From positions 1 to 49,415 of the forward strand of contig NZ_VAWA01000016.1 in the NCBI RefSeq assembly GCF_005771565.1: a DNA stretch of 49,415 nucleotides. The letters run 5' to 3'. The notes below the pieces were generated by a model. It had not been told where the DNA came from, ran no database searches, and worked only from the letters and a program-made list of their open reading frames with translations. The position numbers and the translations under genes are program-made. This document shows positions 9,161-16,863 of this stretch, one piece after another; position 1 is the stretch's first letter, and every line of letters starts with the position of its first letter. This DNA comes from Nesterenkonia sphaerica. GTDB taxonomy: Bacteria > Actinomycetota > Actinomycetes > Actinomycetales > Micrococcaceae.

Positions 9161-10768
9161 GTGGTGGTAGTGAACAGAAAGCGTCAACGCGAGCTGGTGA
9201 TGACTGACACCGGATCCATGCGCTTGGCTGGGCTTGCAGACACCACCGCTGCCCCTGACCGGACGCTGGCGAGGTGGCAGCGGTGGACGGTGCTGGGCAT
9301 CGTCTCCTCCGCCCTGCTGCTGATCGCGCTGGACAACACCATCCTCTACACCGCGCTGCCGATCCTCTCCAATGAGCTCAGCGCCACCAACTCCCAGCAG
9401 CTGTGGATCATCAACGGCTACCCGCTGACCATGGCCGGGCTGCTGCTGGGCTCCGGCGCGCTCGGTGACAGATTCGGGCACAAGCGGGTCTTCCAGATCG
9501 GGCTGCTGATATTCGGCGCCGCCTCACTGGCTGCCGCCTTCTCCGCCAACCCTGAGTCGCTGATCATCGCCCGCCTGCTCAAAGGCGTGGGGGCCGCGGC
9601 CATGATGCCGGCCACCCTGGCGCTGATCCGCATCAGCTTCGCGGCCGAACGTGAGCGCAACATCGCCATCGCCATCTGGGCGGCCACCGCCACCGTGGGG
9701 ATGGCCGCCGGACCCGTGGTCTCCGGTGTGCTGCTGGAATGGTTCTGGTGGGGCTCGGTCTTCCTCATCAACGTCCCCATCGTTCTGGCCGCCAGCATCC
9801 TGATGGTCGCCATCGGGCCGCGCAATCTCACCAACCCGGCCCGCCGCTGGGACGCGGTGTCCTCCACTCAGGCGCTGGTGGGCATGGCCGCCTCCGTACT
9901 GGCGATCAAGACCTGGGCCGAGGCGCCGCTGAACCTCCCGCTGGCATTGATCTCCACCGTATTCGGTGCCGCCGCGATGACCCTCTTCGTCCGCCGCCAG
10001 CTGCGGCTGATGCGCTCACCGGTGGAACCCCTGGTGGACTTCGCCGTCTTCCGCAACCGCGGCTTCAGCGGCGGTGTGGTGGCCGCCGGAGCCTCCATCT
10101 TCACCATCATGGGGCTTCAGCTGGTCATCACCCAGCGCTACCAGCTGGTGGAAGGGTTCACCCCCTTACAGGCAGGCCTGCTCGTCACCGCCCTGGCGGT
10201 GGCCTCGATGCCCTTCGCGATCTTCGGTGGCGCAGTCCTGCACCGGGTGGGGCTGCTGGTGCTGATCGCCGGCGGTATCGGCACCGCCGCCCTCGGCACC
10301 GGAATCGTCATTGCCGCCGCCGTACAGGATGCCCTGGGCCTGCTCATTGCCGGGCTGGTGGTCTCCGGGATCGGACTGGGTGCGTCCATGTCAGTGGCCT
10401 CCACCGCGATCATGGGCAATGTGCCCCCGCGCCGGGCGGGCATGGCGGCCTCCCTGGAGGAGGTCTCCTACGAATTCGGCGGGCTGGTGGCCGTGGCCAC
10501 CCTGGGGTCGCTGCTGACTTTCGTCTACACCCGCACACTGGACCTGCCCGCAGGAGACCAACAGCTGGTCGGCAGCTCCCCGGCGGTGGCGCTGACCGGC
10601 GACGACGCCGCAGTGGTCGCAGCTGCCACAGCAGCCTTCGACTCGGCCTACCTGGCAGTTCTGGTGGCCACCTGCGTCGTCGTCACCCTGGGGGCGCTGG
10701 GCTGTGTGGTGCTGCTGCGGCGCTATACCCCCGGCACCGAATCCCAGGCCTATCCGGACAACCACTAA
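9161..10768 (+). CDS. MFS multidrug efflux transporter, DHA2 (14-TM) family
   Basis: Proton-driven drug/H+ antiporter of the QacA/SmvA type. About 535 residues with 14 hydrophobic segments. TM1 carries LDNTILYTALP (the DHA2 motif D1), loop 2-3 carries GALGDRFGHKRVF (motif A), and TM5 has the glycine-rich ATVGMAAGPVVSGVL (motif C, antiporter signature). The start is uncertain: GTGs at 9161 and 9164 sit where transcription should begin after the TATAGT -10 and would be leaderless, while ATG at 9200 (MTDTGS) follows a weak GAG. It forms an operon with the TetR gene 12 bp downstream. Substrate range unknown; quaternary ammonium compounds are typical for the family. Confidence 0.88.
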   Translation: MVVVNRKRQRELVMTDTGSMRLAGLADTTAAPDRTLARWQRWTVLGIVSSALLLIALDNTILYTALPILSNELSATNSQQLWIINGYPLTMAGLLLGSGALGDRFGHKRVFQIGLLIFGAASLAAAFSANPESLIIARLLKGVGAAAMMPATLALIRISFAAERERNIAIAIWAATATVGMAAGPVVSGVLLEWFWWGSVFLINVPIVLAASILMVAIGPRNLTNPARRWDAVSSTQALVGMAASVLAIKTWAEAPLNLPLALISTVFGAAAMTLFVRRQLRLMRSPVEPLVDFAVFRNRGFSGGVVAAGASIFTIMGLQLVITQRYQLVEGFTPLQAGLLVTALAVASMPFAIFGGAVLHRVGLLVLIAGGIGTAALGTGIVIAAAVQDALGLLIAGLVVSGIGLGASMSVASTAIMGNVPPRRAGMAASLEEVSYEFGGLVAVATLGSLLTFVYTRTLDLPAGDQQLVGSSPAVALTGDDAAVVAAATAAFDSAYLAVLVATCVVVTLGALGCVVLLRRYTPGTESQAYPDNH

Positions 10769-10780
10769 GGTAGTGGTCCA

Positions 10781-11332
10781 ATGAGGGAGTCCAAACGGGA
10801 AGCAGCGCTCGAAGCTGCCAAGCGTATCATCCAGCGCGACGGCGTCACCGGGCTCTCCTATGAGGCTGTGGCGGCCGAGGCGGGGCTGACCAAGGGCGGG
10901 CTTCTCTACCACTTTCCGTCCCGGGAGGACCTTCTGGTCGCACTGCACGGGCATGTCGCTCAGCGGTGGGAACAGGCCATGGAGGCCGAAGGTGGCGCAC
11001 CGGCTGCCGAGCTGGACAGAGCCTCACGCTTCGGGGCGTTTGTCCGCGCCTCACAGTATCCGGACCGCGCTGAGCTGCTGCTGATGCTCGAAGCATCTGA
11101 GAACCCGGTCAACAATGCCATCTGGGATGACATCTATCACCGGTGGGTGGACCCGGTGCCGGACTCCGCTGATGCCTCTGCTGAGGAGGTGCAGCGCTTC
11201 ATCGCTCGTCTTGCCGCCGATGGCCTGTGGCTCTATGAATCCCTGGCTACCGAGCACCTGGACCCAGAGCTGCGCCGCAAGCTGGCCGACCAAATCACCG
11301 CCTGGGGCGCCCCCGAGGCCTCGACAGACTGA
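10781..11332 (+). CDS. TetR/AcrR-family repressor
   Basis: A 183-residue TetR regulator. The N-terminal HTH (residues 1-50) has the family pattern GVTGLSYEAVAAEAGLTKGGLLYHFPSREDLL. The C-terminal ligand-binding domain resembles TetR_C partners of DHA2 pumps. It is co-transcribed with the MFS pump and probably represses the operon by binding the 28-bp palindrome at 9131-9158, released by pump substrates. Operator assignment is inferred from position. Confidence 0.9.
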   Translation: MRESKREAALEAAKRIIQRDGVTGLSYEAVAAEAGLTKGGLLYHFPSREDLLVALHGHVAQRWEQAMEAEGGAPAAELDRASRFGAFVRASQYPDRAELLLMLEASENPVNNAIWDDIYHRWVDPVPDSADASAEEVQRFIARLAADGLWLYESLATEHLDPELRRKLADQITAWGAPEASTD

Positions 11333-11394
11333 GCCAGCCCTCGCGTGTGATGCGCCGCTGTGCAAGGGCGACGTTGCGGCTCACCCAGGAGATA

Positions 11395-12000
11395 TTACGA
11401 ATGACCCTGGTGGGAGGAGCCAAGGCGCGGAGCCAGCATTTCTGCCACTTCCTCCATCTGATACGTGGTGGCCAAGCGATCAAGTAGTGCGCGTGGGTCC
11501 ATCGGGGGAGATCCGGTCCGGGCGGCCATAGCCAAGAGCGCCTGGAGTCCGCCCTCGGTGTGGGCGAAAACAGTGTTGGCCGCGAAAACGTGAGGGGCGA
11601 GAATTTCAACCTCAGCCGAGATAAGCATGGGAGAGTTTTCGAATCCAGCACGCCGGTCATTGGTAACGATCGCATCTGCTTTGCCAATCACCGCAGCGTG
11701 AGCCACGTGACCGTCGAACTCGTCGGTGAGCGCATAACTGTAGTCTCCATCTTTGGGACTATTCATGCAGGCGCCCGGGAACGCGCGCTTCATCTGTGAG
11801 AACAGGTGCTGGCGGCGACTCTTGCTGTCAGCAACAGTGACACTTCGCATGGCATCCAGGCGTTCCAGGACATAGTCCAATTCGTGGAGTATTCCGGTGC
11901 CCCACAGAGGAGCATATGTTCGCTCTGCGGCGAGCTGTAACAGAAAATCTCGCTGAAGTCCCGGCACGAGCACGGAGGTGTCTAGAACAGCTCGAAACAT
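11395..12000 (-). CDS. PIN-domain ribonuclease toxin (VapC-like)
   Basis: A 201-residue PIN-domain protein. The first acidic residue is D7 in AVLDTSVLVPG; HELDYVLERL supplies the conserved Glu, and DGHVAHAAVIGKADAIVTND the later acidic residues. Such toxins cleave tRNA or mRNA when unbound. It is longer than classic VapC (about 130) because of a C-terminal helical extension, as in PIN proteins paired with HTH antitoxins. It lies 27 bp downstream of the HTH gene on the same strand. Toxin activity is inferred from fold and pairing. Confidence 0.8.
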   Translation of the reverse strand: MFRAVLDTSVLVPGLQRDFLLQLAAERTYAPLWGTGILHELDYVLERLDAMRSVTVADSKSRRQHLFSQMKRAFPGACMNSPKDGDYSYALTDEFDGHVAHAAVIGKADAIVTNDRRAGFENSPMLISAEVEILAPHVFAANTVFAHTEGGLQALLAMAARTGSPPMDPRALLDRLATTYQMEEVAEMLAPRLGSSHQGHS

Positions 12001-12027
12001 GCGGGTCAGTGTCGCACGAGGCGCGAG

Positions 12028-12540
12028 TTATCGGCTCTTCCTCGCTTGCGCGAGGAGGTCTGGAATCTGGTTTTCATCGATATCGGCATATGCCGCTGAA
12101 GAATCCTCAACGAATGTGCTTCGCCGAGCATGTAATTGCTCACGGTAACTCAGCACGTCGGCCAGTTTGAGTTTTCTTCTGTTCTTGCCGGGTACGGAGG
12201 CTTCAAGCTCTCCTTCGTCAATCAGGCGCACGACTGTTGGACGGCTCAAACCGAGGATCTGGGCTGCTTGTTGGGTGGTGATCTCGTGATCCCGCGCCAG
12301 CACGCTGACGGAGCGACCTTTTGAGAGGGCTTCTGCGATGCCCTTCAACATCTGATGCATGTGTTCGGTGAGTTCAATGCGGTCATGCTCATCTGCGCCG
12401 GACAGGAAATAACCGGGGGAAACTGGAGTGCCGTGACGGGCCTCGTGGGCCTGGAGAAAGCTCAGCACTTGTGCGGCGTTCTCCCTCTCTCCTTGGGCAG
12501 GGGAGGCAAATGCTTGGTCGGGTTGCTGTAATTCGCTCAT
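12028..12540 (-). CDS. HTH (excisionase/MerR-like) antitoxin partner of the PIN toxin
   Basis: A 170-residue protein with an excisionase-type helix-turn-helix in the second half: ITTQQAAQILGLSRPTVVRLIDEGELEASVPGKNRRKLKLADVLSYREQL. The N-terminal region is polar and helical; the C-terminal tail is acidic (DIDENQIPDLLAQARKSR) and probably masks the PIN active site. Gene order (HTH then PIN) and the palindrome just upstream fit a type II toxin-antitoxin operon with autoregulation. Confidence 0.78.
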   Translation of the reverse strand: MSELQQPDQAFASPAQGERENAAQVLSFLQAHEARHGTPVSPGYFLSGADEHDRIELTEHMHQMLKGIAEALSKGRSVSVLARDHEITTQQAAQILGLSRPTVVRLIDEGELEASVPGKNRRKLKLADVLSYREQLHARRSTFVEDSSAAYADIDENQIPDLLAQARKSR

Positions 12541-12581
12541 CAGGCATTCCTTAGCGGGTCTATGAAGACCAGCATAGCTAA

Positions 12582-12600
12582 GTTTCGAAAGTTACGAAAC
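12582..12600. promoter_or_regulatory. Probable TA operator
   Basis: GTTTCG (12582-12587) and CGAAAC (12595-12600) form an inverted repeat with a 7-bp centre. Read on the minus strand, the sequence also shows two direct TTTCG blocks. It lies 42 bp before the antitoxin start, and a TATGCT -10-like hexamer follows on the minus strand. Confidence 0.55.
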
Positions 12601-12613
12601 CTTTCCGGTCCTG

Positions 12614-12630
12614 CGGCGTTCCCCACGCCG
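12614..12630. terminator. Small hairpin after the ECF operon
   Basis: CGGCGT (12614-12619) and ACGCCG (12625-12630) with a 5-base loop, starting 4 bases after the ECF ATPase stop on the minus strand. No T-run follows, so termination efficiency is uncertain. Confidence 0.35.
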
Positions 12631-12633
12631 GTC

Positions 12634-14121
12634 TCAGAGTTCTGCCAGGCGGCCATCGCGCAGGTGCAGCTGGTGGTCGCCGATCTCGGCTGCCCAGCGC
12701 TCATCATGGGTGGCGACAAGCACCGCGCCACCGGCATCAGTGAAGTCCTTCAGCAGTGCGCTCAACCGGGCCATGTCCTTCGCGTCGCGGCCCAGGGTGG
12801 GCTCATCGAGCAGCAGCACTGACGGGTTCAGCAGCAGCGCTGAGGCGATCACGCAGTCCTTCCGCCGCGCCGGCAGTAGATCATAGGGATGGTCATCCGC
12901 ATGGTGGCTCAGCGCGGCAGTCGTCATCACCTGCTGGACCTGCTCGGCGCGTTCTGCGGTGGCACGCTGCCGCTCCTCCCGCCGCAGGCGACGGCCCCCA
13001 CGGTGCCGCTGCACGGCAGTGTGCAGCGGCACCGCACTGTGCAGCTCCCCGCGCACAGTGGAGGCGGAGAGCTGCTCGCCCGGATCCTGTCCCACCCACG
13101 CCAGACAGCCCGCCCGGAGGTGGGCCGGCAGTACTGCGAGGTCCCTTCCTGCGGAGTCGGCGATCCGGGTCTGTGGTTCAGTCACAACGCCTCCAGCCAG
13201 CGCGCTGAGCAGGGTGGACTTACCGGATCCGTTGGCGCCGCGCAGGACGGTCGTCTCGCCGGCACGAAGCTCCAGTCCGACGCCGTCGAGCACCTGGGTG
13301 CCACTGCGGCGGACCGACAAGCCCGTCACCGTCAGCAGTGCCCGCCCTCCATCGCTGCGCGAGGGTGGGGGAGCGTGCGCATCAGCCACAGGCTGGTTTT
13401 GGGTGTGCCAGACTCCGTGGCGGTCGAGTTCCGTTCTGTCCGCCGCGGCCGCGTGCACGGTGCTGCTGGGCGGAACCTCCGCGAGGCGACCATGGTCGAG
13501 GAAGACCACGCGGCCGCAGGTGGCGGTCAGCTCATCGTGCTGGTGACCGGTGATCAGCACAGCCCCGCCGTTGGCGCGGAACTGCTCCAGGCACCGAGCC
13601 AGCCGGTCTCGGGCGCCGTGATCCAACGCCTGCGAGGGTTGATCGAGCACCAGGACCTCCGGGCGCAAGGTCAGCAACCCCGCCAGCGCGGTGAGTTGGC
13701 GCTCCCCGCCGGAGAGCGTGCTCAGCTGCCGATCCGCCAGGTCCCAGATGCCCAGGGCCGCCAGACTGTCCTGGGCGTCGTTCAGACACGCCTGCAGCGG
13801 CCTGCCCAGCAGCCTGCCCGGCAGCGCGGCCTCATCCCAGACCGTGCGAGTCAGACCGGTCAGCTGCGCTTCGGGGTCCTCACCCAGCATCCCGATCCGG
13901 GATCCGCTGAATAGCCGGATCCCCGCGCTGTGGCCATGCTCGTCCAGCAGTCCGGCCACGGCGCGGGCCAGCGTGGAGGTCCCTGCGCCCTGAGCCCCGA
14001 GTACGGCCACCGCCTCCCCACTGCGCAGGGTCAAGTGCACACCGTTCAGGGCGGTCACCTGCGCGCCGCGGTAGACGAAACCGTAGTCCTCCAGGTGCAG
14101 CAGCGCAGGGTGCTCAGGCAC
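12634..14121 (-). CDS. ECF transporter fused double ATPase (EcfA-A')
   Basis: A 495-residue protein with two ABC ATPase domains in tandem, powering an energy-coupling-factor vitamin or nucleobase importer. NBD1 (1-250) has an altered Walker A, GAQGAGTST with Thr48 in place of Lys, and Walker B LVLDQP with Gln in place of the catalytic Glu, but an intact signature LSGGERQ. NBD2 has intact Walker A GANGSGKST and Walker B LLLDEP but a degenerate signature (LPARRKD). Only one composite ATP site can be competent. GTG 14121 is taken as start, overlapping ecfT by 8 bp; the longer frame to 14358 is the antisense-like extension over ecfT. Last gene of the operon. Confidence 0.85.
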   Translation of the reverse strand: MPEHPALLHLEDYGFVYRGAQVTALNGVHLTLRSGEAVAVLGAQGAGTSTLARAVAGLLDEHGHSAGIRLFSGSRIGMLGEDPEAQLTGLTRTVWDEAALPGRLLGRPLQACLNDAQDSLAALGIWDLADRQLSTLSGGERQLTALAGLLTLRPEVLVLDQPSQALDHGARDRLARCLEQFRANGGAVLITGHQHDELTATCGRVVFLDHGRLAEVPPSSTVHAAAADRTELDRHGVWHTQNQPVADAHAPPPSRSDGGRALLTVTGLSVRRSGTQVLDGVGLELRAGETTVLRGANGSGKSTLLSALAGGVVTEPQTRIADSAGRDLAVLPAHLRAGCLAWVGQDPGEQLSASTVRGELHSAVPLHTAVQRHRGGRRLRREERQRATAERAEQVQQVMTTAALSHHADDHPYDLLPARRKDCVIASALLLNPSVLLLDEPTLGRDAKDMARLSALLKDFTDAGGAVLVATHDERWAAEIGDHQLHLRDGRLAEL

Positions 14122-14923
14122 TGGTGAACCCCAACAATTCCGTGGCCGAGGGCAGCGGCAGCACCCCTGTGACGGAGCCTGCCACCAGCAGCACCGTCGC
14201 AGCGGAGACACCCCAGCGTAGGCGGCCCTGCCACGGGCCGTGCGGGTAGAACTGAGCCGGGGTGGGCCGCGGAGTCTGCCCGAATCCGCGCTGAGCCAGC
14301 GCGTGCTGGCGTTGGTCCAACTGCGTGATGGCGGTGACCAGCAGCCCGGTGAGCACACCCGTGAGCAGTCTCAGCCGCACGCGCAGCCGGTCGGTGTCCC
14401 AGCCTCGTGCCGCACGGGCGGCCATGGCCCGGCGCACTTGGTGCCGGGCCAGCGGCACTAGGCTCAACGCTGAGGCGCATACATAGGCCAGGGACAGTGG
14501 CATCCGCAGTGTCAGCAGACCGTCAAAAGCTCGGGAAGGGTCGGAGCCTAAGGCGAAGAGAGCGCACACGGCCACCATTGCCGCCACCCGCAGCCACAGT
14601 TGCATCGCCAGGGCCAGACCTTCGACGGTGACCGCCGCCGGACCGAACTCGGCTACCAGCTGCGCCGGCTCACCGGGGTAGAAAAGTCCCTGGATGACCC
14701 CGACCATGATCAGCATAGGGCCAGCCAGGACTGCGACAGTGAGCAGCCAGGTGCGCAGCTGCACCCGCGGGGAGATCACCGCCGCCATGGCGGCACCCAG
14801 CAGGACCGCGGCGGGGACTACCGGGGAGGGGATTCCGTAGACCAGGAGCAGCGCACAGCCCAGCAGAACCAGCTCAGTGGCTGGATGCAGACGCATCCGC
14901 GGGCCTCGGATGTGGCGCCCCAC
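14114..14923 (-). CDS. ECF transporter T component (EcfT)
   Basis: A transmembrane coupling protein of about 261-269 residues. It has about five hydrophobic segments followed by a cytoplasmic coupling-helix region with the two EcfT signatures: AARAARGWD (Ala-Arg-Gly) and ALAQRGFGQ, where the second Ala is Gln. These contact the two ATPase domains. The start is probably ATG 14899 (MRLHPATEL) rather than 14923; both overlap the end of the S-component gene. It overlaps the ATPase gene by 8 bp. It works with the adjacent S and A proteins. Confidence 0.85.
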   Translation of the reverse strand: MGRHIRGPRMRLHPATELVLLGCALLLVYGIPSPVVPAAVLLGAAMAAVISPRVQLRTWLLTVAVLAGPMLIMVGVIQGLFYPGEPAQLVAEFGPAAVTVEGLALAMQLWLRVAAMVAVCALFALGSDPSRAFDGLLTLRMPLSLAYVCASALSLVPLARHQVRRAMAARAARGWDTDRLRVRLRLLTGVLTGLLVTAITQLDQRQHALAQRGFGQTPRPTPAQFYPHGPWQGRLRWGVSAATVLLVAGSVTGVLPLPSATELLGFTSA

Positions 14924-15782
14924 GCTGATACCGACGCGGCGCAGAGTGCTGGGTGTAGGGGAATCTGCTCAGCAGGCGTGACGGCAGCGCCGCGATCACC
15001 AGGAAGGCGGCGGCGAAGATCAGGGCCTTGTCCGCGACATCGCTGCCGAGCCCCTGGACGGTGGCCGCTCCCAGCATGGACATGCCGGCACCCTGGAGCG
15101 CTGCCACGACCCCACCGGTGCCCACGCCGAGACCGCCGCCGAAGAGGAAAGCCGCCACTGGGGCGCTGATGAGTCCGGTGGGGACTCCGGCCAGGGCGCC
15201 GGCGATGACCGCCCACCAGATGCGGCGGAAGCCACCGAGACGGGCAGCCCACCCGGCGGCAGCGCCGATGAACGCCGCCCCTGCGGTGAAGGCGAGAACG
15301 GTGGGGTTGATGGTCAATCCCCAGACCACATTGGTCAGAATGCCGGTCAGTGCTCCGGCGGCGGGGCCAGCGAGTACGCCGATGATGACGGTGCCCAGCG
15401 AGTCCAGGTAGAGCGGGATCGGGGTCATGGTTCCCACGATTTGCCCGGCGGCAGTGTTCAGCGCGATCATCACCGGCATCAGAGCCAAGACGCTGCGCGG
15501 AACGCGCGGCAAAGTGCCTGCGGCGATCAGCACCGCGCCGAGCAGATAGCCCATCATCACCCCGAGGGTGGTGTGGCCGAGGTCGGCGCCGAGTGTGGCG
15601 GGCTGGGTGGCCAGCACCCAGAGATATGTTCCTGTGATCACGGCGGCACCGGCGGTGATCAGCAGGGTGGACAGCAGTCCGGGACGGGAGGCGGCGTTGG
15701 CGGTCAGCAGAGCGTTCTGGGTTTCTCCGGGGGCCGCAGCGGCTGCGGACCCCTGCCCAGATCCGTTATCGGGCGTGGTCAT
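14874..15782 (-). CDS. ECF transporter S component, substrate unassigned (probably nucleoside/purine)
   Basis: A 302-residue membrane protein with 7-8 hydrophobic segments. The segment around IPLYLDSLGTVIIGVLAGP and GILTNVVWGLTINP is typical of ECF S components (substrate-binding subunit). The C-terminus is a basic, polar tail (QHSAPRRYQRGAPHPRP). The substrate cannot be read from sequence. The gene overlaps the nucleoside hydrolase end by 17 bp, and the operon lies directly behind purM, so a nucleoside or nucleobase is the best inference. No riboswitch was seen in the 39 bp before the operon. Confidence 0.78.
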   Translation of the reverse strand: MTTPDNGSGQGSAAAAAPGETQNALLTANAASRPGLLSTLLITAGAAVITGTYLWVLATQPATLGADLGHTTLGVMMGYLLGAVLIAAGTLPRVPRSVLALMPVMIALNTAAGQIVGTMTPIPLYLDSLGTVIIGVLAGPAAGALTGILTNVVWGLTINPTVLAFTAGAAFIGAAAGWAARLGGFRRIWWAVIAGALAGVPTGLISAPVAAFLFGGGLGVGTGGVVAALQGAGMSMLGAATVQGLGSDVADKALIFAAAFLVIAALPSRLLSRFPYTQHSAPRRYQRGAPHPRPADASASSH

Positions 15783-16824
15783 AGGTCGGTCCTCTCGTCA
15801 AGGTGTTTTCTAGGTGATCAAGGAAGTTTTCCGCCTGGATCCGGCGGATCAGTTCGGCGTTCGGGGCTGCGCCCCAGCGCCCGAGCCAGTCTGCCACAGT
15901 CTCCCCGCGGGTCAGGGTGCCTTTCAGTTCCACATCGACCGCGGCGGCGGCGGATTCGGCCCAGGGGATGGCCGCTGAGCCTTCTGGTGCACTGGCGTCA
16001 GTATGGCGGGCCCACTGCAGGGCTGCGGCCAGCACGTAGGGGTCATGGATCTGAGCCAGATACCCGTGCCCATCGGCGGCGTGGAATTCAAAGTAGAACC
16101 GCAGGGCCTCCGCCAGGTGCTCCAGCCACCTCCGCCAGCGCGGCTCTGTGGCGCCGGAGACGATTCGGTCCAACCGCTGCGGCGTCATCACAATGGATTC
16201 GGTGGCCTCGATCGGTCCCACCACCGGACGTGGGTCGGCCCCGGTGAACCCGGCGAAGACCCGGGCTGCAGCCTCCGGGTCATGGTCAATGTTCCACTCG
16301 GTGGTCGGCTTGGTGTTCCCCCGGTAGTTGAACGCCCCGCCCATGATGAACAGCCGCCGGATCAGCCGCGGCAGCTCCGGTTCCAGCTCCAACGCCAGCG
16401 CAAGGTTGGTGCACGGTCCGGTGACCACCCCGATCAGGTCCCCGGGGTGGGCGCGGGCGGCAGCGACCCACGCCTCGGCAGCTGAGACCGGCGACGGCGT
16501 CGTCGTCGGTGCAGGAAGCACAGCGTGGCCGGTGCCCACTGGGCCATGGGTGTCATCTGCATAGAGTGGCGCTGCTGGCGCTGGTGCGGCCGGTGTGTCC
16601 GTATCCGACTGTGCCAGCGGAAGCGGCGCACCGGGATGGACGGGGACCTCGCTGCGCCCGGCAAGCTCCAGCCAGCTCAGCGTGTTGGTCACCGTCTGCG
16701 CGGTGGGCACGTTGCCGCCGGAGGCGGCGATACCGACCACCTCGACGTCGGGCTGACATGCCAGATAACCCAGGGCCACGGCGTCGTCGATTCCAGGATC
16801 ACAGTCCAGAAAGAGGGGAATCAT
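15766..16824 (-). CDS. Nucleoside hydrolase (inosine-uridine family)
   Basis: A 352-residue N-ribohydrolase that splits nucleosides to base and ribose. The calcium-binding, catalytic DxDxxxDD motif is at the N-terminus (FLDCDPGIDDAVALGYL), and the second metal/ribose site is NIDHDPEAAARVF. A proline/alanine-rich insert follows residue 75 (DTDTPAAPAPAAPL), which is unusual. It is the first gene of a four-gene operon (hydrolase, S, T, A) and begins 39 bp after purM on the same strand, so imported nucleosides would be cleaved for purine salvage. Base specificity is not readable. Confidence 0.9.
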   Translation of the reverse strand: MIPLFLDCDPGIDDAVALGYLACQPDVEVVGIAASGGNVPTAQTVTNTLSWLELAGRSEVPVHPGAPLPLAQSDTDTPAAPAPAAPLYADDTHGPVGTGHAVLPAPTTTPSPVSAAEAWVAAARAHPGDLIGVVTGPCTNLALALELEPELPRLIRRLFIMGGAFNYRGNTKPTTEWNIDHDPEAAARVFAGFTGADPRPVVGPIEATESIVMTPQRLDRIVSGATEPRWRRWLEHLAEALRFYFEFHAADGHGYLAQIHDPYVLAAALQWARHTDASAPEGSAAIPWAESAAAAVDVELKGTLTRGETVADWLGRWGAAPNAELIRRIQAENFLDHLENTLTRGPTYDHAR

Positions 16825-16863
16825 GGGGCGTCCTTCTCCGCACGTTCCGGCCGGGAGTCTGAC

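Noticed and set aside
16825-16863. Purine or thiamine riboswitch controlling the ECF/nucleoside hydrolase operon
   Set aside because: Only 39 bp separate purM from the operon, too short for either aptamer.
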